Below, piece after piece: positions 56,529 to 64,000 of a DNA stretch of 64,000 nucleotides. Both the position numbers and the translations under genes were made by a program. The stretch spans positions 467,788-531,787 of the forward strand of contig NW_022985080.1 in the NCBI RefSeq assembly GCF_010015585.1. The letters run 5' to 3'. The notes below the pieces were generated by a model. That model was not told where the DNA came from. It worked only from the letters and a program-made list of their open reading frames with translations, and made no database searches. Source of the stretch: Eremomyces bilateralis CBS 781.70. Lineage: Eukaryota; Ascomycota; Dothideomycetes; Eremomycetales; Eremomycetaceae. The stretch's first letter is position 1. Every line of letters begins with the position of its first letter.

Positions 56529-57777
56529 GGCAGGCGACGCCGGATGGTATGTGGGAGCCTACGCTAGTGCTCGGACGGGTGGTCTAACGATTGTTCGGAT
56601 TGGCTCCGTATGAGGAATGTCGTGGTCGGATAGGACTTGGGAGGGTGATTACATGAAGAGGGTGGTAATCTTACGTTCAGGGCGTGGCCAGGAACAGGGG
56701 TATGATGGCGAGGAAGATGAAGGGGGTAGAGAGTTGTGAGAGTAGCGGAATGAACGGACTAGCGATATCAAAGGGATCTTAGAGCGAATAGCAACAAATC
56801 CAGATCTGGAGGGGAACTGGAGGCTTCAAGCGAAGCAAAGGCCTTGGACATGGCAGAGGGATCAACGGAGTGAGCGGGAGCTTCGGTTTGGAGGTTCAAA
56901 CGCGAAGTTTGAGGCTGGTGCTGTGGAGACTAAGGACTGTGGCGGTGCTGTGGCATATCTCTAAATCACGTGGAGTAAGTAGGAGAAGTTGGCAAGTTGC
57001 TCCAACGAAAGACGTCCTGGAAAGAACTGTTCTTCTCTAGTACTCTCTGACTCTCTCCCTCCATCATGCTGATTCCCGGTTCTTGCATATTATTGTTAAA
57101 ATGTTCCATGACAGGTTGAAGAATATAGAATGCTCGTTCCAAGGAGTACTACTCCAATCATCCAGCAGGTCACTCAAACGAACACGAAGGTGTGGATGAG
57201 AGAAGGTATTGATCCTTCGTTTTGGGGACACAAGAGCATGACAGGATATATTGGTCTCCATATAGAGGATAAGTGGATAATGGCAGGACTGGAAACAGGA
57301 AACTGAAAATGTCTGCATTTTGAATCTTCCCCGGCGTAAGCGGCAAGACGCAGGAGATGGCTAATATTATGAGGGTTTGTCCCACTCCTTGCTCCTCTCC
57401 CATCCGCACGACCATGAATATCAATTGTAAAGTCAGGGTAGTTTATCCAGTGATTCAATAATCAATATGCCAAAACAATACCCTGCCTTATTATTGTTCT
57501 CTTGTCGCGCAAAACAAGGCCAGATGAACCGCCAGTCCTATGTGGACCGTGCAGTCGCGTCTGGACGCGCCGTTAACCCGCCACTTTGATATCTCCCTCT
57601 ATCTGCCCATCATCAACACAAACAATCCGTTCGCACCAACACGCCCTCATATCTCACATTGAATTTCTCTCATGCTCATACCATCTTAACCATTTGAAAA
57701 CCATCCATCATCACCCATAACTACACCAAAATCCCCTTTCCAAATCCACGGAATCATCTTACCATACATCTGCCAAT
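56529..57777. promoter_or_regulatory. Divergent promoter region, sla1 / asf1
   Basis: 1.25 kb between divergent starts. It holds tcacgtgg at 56966-56973, a CACGTG core 438 bp upstream of sla1. Short frames near 57064-57458 have no recognisable content. Confidence 0.45.
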
Positions 57778-58755
57778 ATGTCGGTGGTATCACTACTCAA
57801 CGTGAAGATCTGTAACAATCCCGCTACCTTCACCTCTCCATACCAGTTCGAAATCACATTCGAATGCCTGGAGAACCTCCGCGAAGACCTCGAATGGAAA
57901 CTCACCTACGTCGGCTCCGCCACCTCGTAAGCCCCTCCCCCCTCCCGGCCCCCCCCCCTTCATACTACTAACCCCCTCCCCAGCTCCGAACATGACCAAG
58001 AGCTCGACTCCCTCCTCGTCGGCCCCGTCCCCATTGGCGTCAACAAATTCATCTTCCAAGCCGACCCCCCGGACCTCTCCCGCATCCCCAGCAGCGAGCT
58101 CCTCGGCGTCACCGTCATCCTGCTCACCTGCAGCTACGATGGCCGGGAGTTCGTACGCGTCGGCTACTACGTGAACAATCAGTACCCCGACCAGTTTCCG
58201 GAGCTGCAGGCCGACCCGCCCGCGAAGCCGATCATCGAGAAGATCGAGCGGAATATCTTGGCGGATAAGCCGAGGGTGACGAGGTTTGCGATTAAATGGT
58301 ACGTGGATTATACAGTCACCTTAGCAATTGATATGGGTGGAGTGCTAATGCGAGATGCTAGGGATTCGGATGAATCTGCCCCCGCTGAATTCCCGCCCGA
58401 CCAGCCTGAAGCCGACACGGTGGACGACGACGGTGATCTGTACGGTGCCGAGGAGGAAGAAGAGGAGGTTGAGGAAGTTGTTGCGGTGGAAGCGGAGGGC
58501 GATGACACGGAGATGGGCGGTGCAGAGGAAGGCGCAGATGTAAAAGTTGAGGTGGAGGAGGAGGATGACGACGACGCAGGAAGCGAAGACCTCGAGGCGG
58601 AGAGCGACGGAGATGATGAAGAGGAGTTAGAGGACGAGGAAGGCGAGGGGGAGGAGGAGGCGGATGAGGAGATGGAGATGGGAGAGGATGAGACAAAGCC
58701 GGCGAATGGGGCGCCGATTGAGCAGAATCAGCAGCAGGAGATGATGGTTCATTGA
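57778..58755 (+). CDS. asf1: Histone chaperone Asf1
   Basis: Three exons (57778-57926, 57984-58298, 58362-58755) give 285 aa. The conserved immunoglobulin-like core covers about residues 1-155: '[20 protein letters not shown]', '[20 protein letters not shown]', '[20 protein letters not shown]', '[20 protein letters not shown]' and '[17 protein letters not shown]'. A long acidic tail follows ('[19 protein letters not shown]', '[18 protein letters not shown]'), as in yeast Asf1. Asf1 binds H3-H4 dimers and hands them to CAF-1 or HIRA during replication-coupled and replication-independent nucleosome assembly. The ATG at 57778 begins the conserved sequence exactly. Confidence 0.97.
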
Positions 58756-59226
58756 GGTTTCAGATGCTGTGATGTGGCTACGAGATGATAAGAAGATGCT
58801 GGATGAGTGATGGGCGTCACCGATGCTCTAATGAGGACGCTGTTGAAGTCTACACGGAGTGGTCGTTGAGCGCATATGGCAGCGTGGCATTCCCAAGCGA
58901 CTTGGCCTTACCAGTATTCCCATGATAGATCTACGAATTGATTCCAAGTACGGTTTCTTACTTCATTTTGATTGGATGCCCTCCATGATATAGTGTCGGA
59001 TAATACTAATAATTTATATCGGATGGTGAAGCTTTGAATAATATCAATGTTCCTGCATTAGTTCCCTTGTTCCGCCCTCCGCCACATCCGGAAAGTCGGA
59101 AGTCGATACAACAAAGCACTACGTAATCCTCCAAGCTTGAATCTTCACAAACATGATGAGCGCCAAATGATTTTCAACCATCCTAACGAATAACTCTCAT
59201 GATAGTAAATTAGTAATCCCTTGAAA
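58756..59226. other. Intergenic region without recognised genes
   Basis: 471 bp between asf1 and sro7, both on the plus strand. It is AT-rich around 58960-59050. Nothing was recognised. Confidence 0.55.
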
Positions 59227-62200
59227 ATGGCTCATCTCCTACGCGGCAAGCAAGCCGGCGTTCAGAACGACTTCACAGCGGGGTTAAGCCCCGACCAAAT
59301 AAACATCGACGAAGTACGAGAGATTCATCACCTTCAGGTCCCAAATACTAACCAGACGATAGATCCAAAGATACGGAGTCGGCTCTCAAATCTCCCAAAT
59401 CGCTTATGATCCTGTCCAAGGCCTGATTGCCGTGGGCACGAACGATACGCAGTTTGGCCCCGGGCAGATCTACGTCTTTGGCCAGAGAAGGGTCGATGTC
59501 GTGCTCAACCTATCACGGAAGGGATCCGTTCGCATCTTGCAATTCTGTGCCGATAAGCTCATCTGCCTGGACAGTCGAAATGAGCTCTCAATCTTTTCGC
59601 TGGAAACCAAGCGGTTGGTAGCGGCGTATACCCCGCCGGGAGCGGTGGTGAGTGTGTATACCGATCCAGCGATTGACTTTGCGTTGCTGGGGATGCAGAA
59701 TGGTAGGTTGAGTTTAAATCTATTGGAATTGAAATTGAAATTGACATGCTACAGGCGAGGTACTCGCATACGATCTCGACAGAGAAGCGATGGCACCATT
59801 TAGGATCCCCAATCTCTGGCGTGAGAAGAATCCGAAGGCAAGGCTTTCTCCCGTGATAACATTACGCCTCCATCCCCGAGACATCGGCGCGCTTTTAATT
59901 GGTTATGCGGAAGGCGCCGTCATCTACTCGTTCAACCAGAGCAAAGCCGTCCGATTTTTCTACTATGAGCTCCCTCGTGGTGCTCCCGGCGGCGATCTCG
60001 ACCCCACGGCGATGAACATCGTCCGACGTCCGCAATTAACCCACGCCGTCTGGCATCCCACCGGCACATTTATCCTCACCGGCCACGCTGACGGCAGTCT
60101 GGTCTTCTGGGACGCCAAAGACGGCCGCATCGTCATGGCGCGCACGCTCGACGCCACGAACATCAACCAACCCCTCCGCAACCCCGGCTCCTCCATCTCC
60201 GACGGCATGGGCGCCCAAGAACCCATCACCGAGATAATCTGGTGCGCGAACCAAGACCCCGACGACACCGCGATCCTTATCTCCGGCGGAACCTCCAGCA
60301 TGATGCCCACCAAAGGCCTCACCCTCTTCGAGCTCGGCCGCACCCCCAACTACTCCACCTCCTCCTGGCCCGTCCTCGCCGCCCACTTCGAATCCCCCAA
60401 ACGCCAACGTCTCCTCCCCACCCCTCCCAATGCCTCCGTCCAACATATCTGCCTCGTCCCCCGCTCCTCCCCCCATTTCCACGGCGCCCAAGACCCCCTC
60501 GCCATCCTCGCGCTCCTCGCCTCCGGCGAGCTCATCTCCCTCAGCTTCCCCTCCGGCATCCCTATCTCCGCTACCAACCAGCTACACGTCTCCCTGAGCT
60601 TCGTGCACCCGTTCGTCACCGCCGTCAACCTCGCGCCCGTCGATCGCAACCGCTGGCTCGGGATGACGGAAAAGCGCTCGCGGGGGCCGCCGATGCTGCG
60701 CGGCGGGAAGGAGCAGATGCGGCCGCTGAAGCGGTTCGAGCACCGCAACGTGGTGCAGACGGCGCACGCGGACGGGACGGTACGGGTGTGGGATGCGGGG
60801 CATGGGGACGAGTTGGAGAACGACGGTGTGGTGCAAGCGGACGTGGGGCGGGCGGTGGGGCGGATGGATGATGTGGAGGTGGTGGTAACGAGCTTGGCGG
60901 GGGCGACGGGCGAGTTGGCGGCAGGGCTGAAGAGCGGGGAGGTGGTGGTGTTTCGGTGGAATTCGAATAAGCATCCGGGGAGGGAGGGGCGGGGAGGGGA
61001 GAATAAGGCGAGGGGGTTGACGGACGTGTTGGATCGGTGTGATCCGGCGTTGAGCGAGGGGTTGTTGCCGTTGACGTTATTTGATGGGCGGGATGGGCGG
61101 GTGACGGCGTTGGAGTTGTCGGATGTGGGGTTCGTGGCGGCGGCGTTTGAGGGTGGGAGTATGGTTGTCATCGATCTACGGGGCCCAGCAGTGATCTTCG
61201 ATGCGAAGTTGACCGAACTCGTGAGGCAGGACCGAAAGTCAAGTTTTAGGAGACATAGTCAGCAACCGGCCACGGCGGACTGGGCTACTAAGCTGGTGTT
61301 CAGCGTACGTCCCCTGAATCCCCCTCCATCCCTCTCCATCCATCGCTAACCCCATCAGGTCATGACCCTCGACCAAGAATCCTACTCCAGCATCCTCCTC
61401 CATGCCGGTACCCACCACGGCCACCTCCTCACCCTCCAAATTGTCCCCGATGCCTCCGGCCGCTACTCCGTCCACCCCGCCGGCCACCTCTCCCTCGACT
61501 CCCCCGTCGTCTCCATCTCCCCCCTGCACGCCAACACCGGCTCCCCCGCGCTCGCCACCCAATCCGCCGTCGCAGGCCTCCGCAACGGCGCCAAGACCCC
61601 TGGCGTGCTCCTCGTCGTCACACAGGGTGGCGCACGCCTGTTCCGCCCGGCGACCAGCAAGGGCGCGTCGAAGAGCTGGGATGATTTCTATGTGTATTCG
61701 GCGGCGGTGGCGCGCTGGGATGAAGGAAAGTGGGCACTCGTGTGCTTGTGTGGGGACGGGGTCGCGCGGGTGTATTCGATCCCGGCGCTGAAGGAGGTGG
61801 GTGGGGTGAGGGTAGGGAACGTGTTGGATGTGAAGCGGATGGGGCAAGCGTGCGTGACGCGGACGGGGGATGTGTTGGGGTGGACGGGGCCGTCGGAGAT
61901 GGCGTTGTTGACGGTGTTTGGGAGCGGGCTGCCGCTGTGAGTTGTCCTCCGTATATAGAACAGAACTTCCGCTGACTGAGTAACAGGAACCGCTCGAGAG
62001 ACGTTATCTTTGACCCCGAAGCTCTCATCCCCCCCCGCCCTACCATCTCCAACCTCCAATGGATCTCCGGAACCCAACACGTCACCCCCTCCGACATCGA
62101 CATCCTCAGTACGTCTCCCCTCCTGTTATTCCCCACCCACTAACCCCCTCAGTCGGCGGCCCCGACCGGCCCCCATCTCGACGCATGGTCGCCCAAGCGC

Positions 62201-62510
62201 GGGCCGACCAAGAAGCCGCACGCTCCGCGACGCGCAACCGGGCCGCCGCGGCCACGCTCCCGACGAACCAGAACGACGAGGGCTACTGGGAGTATATGCA
62301 GCGGCAGATCAACGAGCGGACGGAGAAGTTGGGGATCGTGGGGGATAGCGTGAATCGGCTGGAGGAGACGAGCGCGGGGTGGGCGGATGATGTGAGTAAG
62401 TATGTGCAGCGGCAGAAGCGGAATATGGTGATGGGCGGTGAGTATATTCCTTGATAAGATGGATTGAAGGTTACTGATAAGATATAGCGGTGAAATCGAA
62501 GTTCGGTTGA
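59227..62510 (+). CDS. Sro7/tomosyn/Lgl family exocytosis protein
   Basis: Seven exons (59227-59313, 59363-59702, 59755-61304, 61359-61936, 61987-62108, 62153-62437, 62488-62510) give 994 aa. The family start is 'MAHLLRGKQAGVQNDFTAGL', then 'QRYGVGSQISQIAYDPVQGL' and 'GQIYVFGQRRVDVVLNL', as in the Lgl/Sro7 double WD40 propeller. 'LTHAVWHPTGTFILTGHADG' is a clear WD repeat. The C-terminal 60 residues ('NDEGYWEYMQRQINERTEKL', 'DSVNRLEETSAGWADDVSKY') form an R-SNARE-like coiled coil, as in tomosyn. These proteins bind the t-SNARE Sec9/SNAP-25 and Rab Sec4 and control polarised vesicle fusion. The last exon is 23 nt and encodes the final VKSKFG. GC and codon bias are very high in the middle of exon 3. 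Confidence 0.92.
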
Positions 62511-63880
62511 GGTGAGGTTGGATGACGGTCACGGCCAGTCTAAAGTTTATGAGATGGAAAAGGATCGTTAGGATTCGGCGGGCATATTTTGATGGCCTAT
62601 ATGTTACACTTATGACAGCTCTATGGACGCTTCATTTCTCAATTGGCCACAGTATTCTGGCGCACCCAGTCGGTCTGTCCTACAGGCCAAATCCCCGTTT
62701 TGAAGACTCCTGATGGTTGCAGTGCGTTCCACTAAACCTATATCTTGTTCCCCAACAGATTAAGCCAAGGAGATCCGATACGGTACATACTACACGGCAG
62801 GTCTGTTGGAAGGTCTATGAACAGTAACTGATTCTCTGGCCATGAGGACGAGGGATTCTCGATGATAAGGGATTTAACCCTTCTTTTGAGAGCGAGATAC
62901 GCTAATTGTGTGATGGGTTTGCCCCCAAGGAGAGAAAGTATTCCGCATTTTGAAAATTCGAATAAGGGGTAGACTCTAAGAGGTAGACTCTAAGAGGAAG
63001 CTGGATATGGGTATATAGTGAGGACAAGTCTTGAGGCAGGGAAGCAGAGTGAAAGGGATCCAGTGGTTGTAAGATGATACTCTAACCCTATAGTTAACTA
63101 CCGAAGTCCGTCGTTAGTACTCGTTACCCATCACTAGCAATGGTGACGTACTATCATTCCAGGTTTCATGGCACATCATCCACCGACCTATTATTAATTT
63201 TCTTACCGTAGATATGACCCCTGCCGTACTTCCAGACCATCCATCCGCCTTCCCCCAGTTACAAGCAAATCAAACATGATGGCTTCCCCTGCCATGGAGA
63301 AGCATCCCTTGTGACACGCGAATGCGGAGAATGCGGAGAGAGGCACAATTGCGGATCGATGATTGCTCGGAACCCCTTCCCCAGAGTCTGTCTGATCTGG
63401 ATTTTATCGGCTTATCAGGTGCTATCAGATCGGTAATTGGCGGCCGGAGGGACCAGATTCCAGGAGGTTTCAAAGGGGTGACAATCACTTGACATCAGCA
63501 TTTGCAATTGAACCGACGCTAGCCACCAGCGAATCCGCGCATCGCTCGCACCGCCATCGATAAACAACGGAACCGATGCGAATCTCCGAACGGATTCACC
63601 GCAGGGAGCGGAATGGTGTCCACCTGTACATCATTGCGTAGGGCGCGGTGTTTTTGGTCCGGCCCAACGGTAGTGCCTGGTCTGGCACCAAATGGGGAAT
63701 GTCGTTAAAATGATCAAACCCCCATTCCTTTATAGAAATTCCATCCATTCCGTGCCACCCTTTCATTCAGATATCTCGATCCATTGGATGATTGCGTGCA
63801 AAATCCGATTCACAGACCAAATCACCGATTATCTATTATTTGAATAATCCAATTGATTACTCAGCTCACTGCCACACGTC
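62511..63880. other. Intergenic region without recognised genes
   Basis: 1.37 kb. It contains a 14-bp tandem duplication at 62969-62996 and otherwise no recognised feature. The distal part is presumably the promoter of the gene starting at 63881. Confidence 0.55.
62969..62996. repeat. Short tandem duplication, 14-bp unit
   Basis: gtagactctaagag is present twice in a row (62969-62982 and 62983-62996). It is read directly. Confidence 0.85.
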
Positions 63881-64000
63881 ATGGCTCCCCCGCCATCAGC
63901 CATCTCCATGGAGGGGTTGGACGACACCACCGCCGCCCCATTCCCCAACCCGTTGACGCTGCCATTGGAGGTCAACGACATTTTTGGGCGCCGGAATAAG
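63881..64000 (+). CDS. Start of an unidentified gene, partial
   Basis: An ATG at 63881 opens a frame of 40 codons that runs off the window: 'MAPPPSAISMEGLDDTTAAP' followed by 'FPNPLTLPLEVNDIFGRRNK'. Third positions are GC-rich, which suits real coding DNA here. The opening loosely resembles the N-termini of fungal aromatic amino-acid aminotransferases (Aro8 type, 'PLTxxxxxxRR'), but this is from memory and weak. The product cannot be named from what is visible. Confidence 0.5.
   Translation, partial: MAPPPSAISMEGLDDTTAAPFPNPLTLPLEVNDIFGRRNK

Noticed and set aside
60350-61171. A 273-codon minus-strand frame opposite sro7
   Set aside because: It arises from very high third-position GC in the sense gene. 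The sense frame has clear WD-repeat content.
1-64000. CRISPR arrays, operons, ribosome binding sites or other bacterial features
   Set aside because: The genes have spliceosomal introns and eukaryotic families. No regularly spaced repeats were found.

Overview
The window is nuclear DNA from a filamentous ascomycete (Pezizomycotina, Eurotiomycetes-like; lower ranks cannot be fixed from sequence alone). Signs of this are single genes with short GT-AG introns of about 45-75 bp with CTAAY/CTGAY-type branch sites, intergenic gaps of a few hundred bp to about 2 kb, and fungal-specific families (urease, HET-domain protein, Hrd3, Sla1, Lrg1, Sro7, TRK potassium transporter, Dia2/Pof3).

Layout. 1-7 kb: the 5' part of a spartin/senescence-domain protein (-), a TRK potassium transporter (+) and a Dia2/Pof3-type TPR/F-box/LRR protein (-). 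7.3-10.5 kb: a six-exon urease (+) with one unusually long intron holding a tRNA-arm-like hairpin. 10.8-15.5 kb: a two-helix membrane protein of unknown function (-), an omega-amidase of the Nit2/Nit3 class (+) and a Ser/Pro-rich protein of unknown function (-). 16.9-24.9 kb: COMPASS subunit Swd1 (-) diverging from RNA polymerase II subunit Rpb1 (+). 25.9-31.4 kb: Hrd3/Sel1L (+), tRNA-His guanylyltransferase Thg1 (-) and a short-chain dehydrogenase with an eroded active site (-). 32.3-40.1 kb: a protein of unknown function (-), eIF3d (-), a HET-domain protein (+), Rpb4 (-) and a low-complexity hypothetical protein (-). 40.1-47.0 kb: nearly 7 kb without an intact gene but with coding-like fragments. 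47.0-64.0 kb: the LIM/RhoGAP protein Lrg1 (+), Sla1 (-), histone chaperone Asf1 (+), Sro7/tomosyn (+) and the first 40 codons of another gene (+).

Most of the window is conserved housekeeping sequence: transcription and chromatin (Rpb1, Rpb4, Swd1, Asf1), translation and tRNA maturation (eIF3d, Thg1), ER quality control (Hrd3), and polarity, actin and exocytosis (Lrg1, Sla1, Sro7). The accessory part is the HET gene, the degenerate SDR and the gene-poor block at 40.1-47.0 kb. I did not find a new multi-gene system. The most interesting signals are the hairpin-bearing urease intron, recurring CACGTGAC palindromes upstream of several housekeeping genes, the decayed block beside the HET gene, and very small exons at gene ends.

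Exon limits were set by hand from splice signals, reading phase and family similarity. Summed exon lengths give an intact frame for every gene with exons listed.
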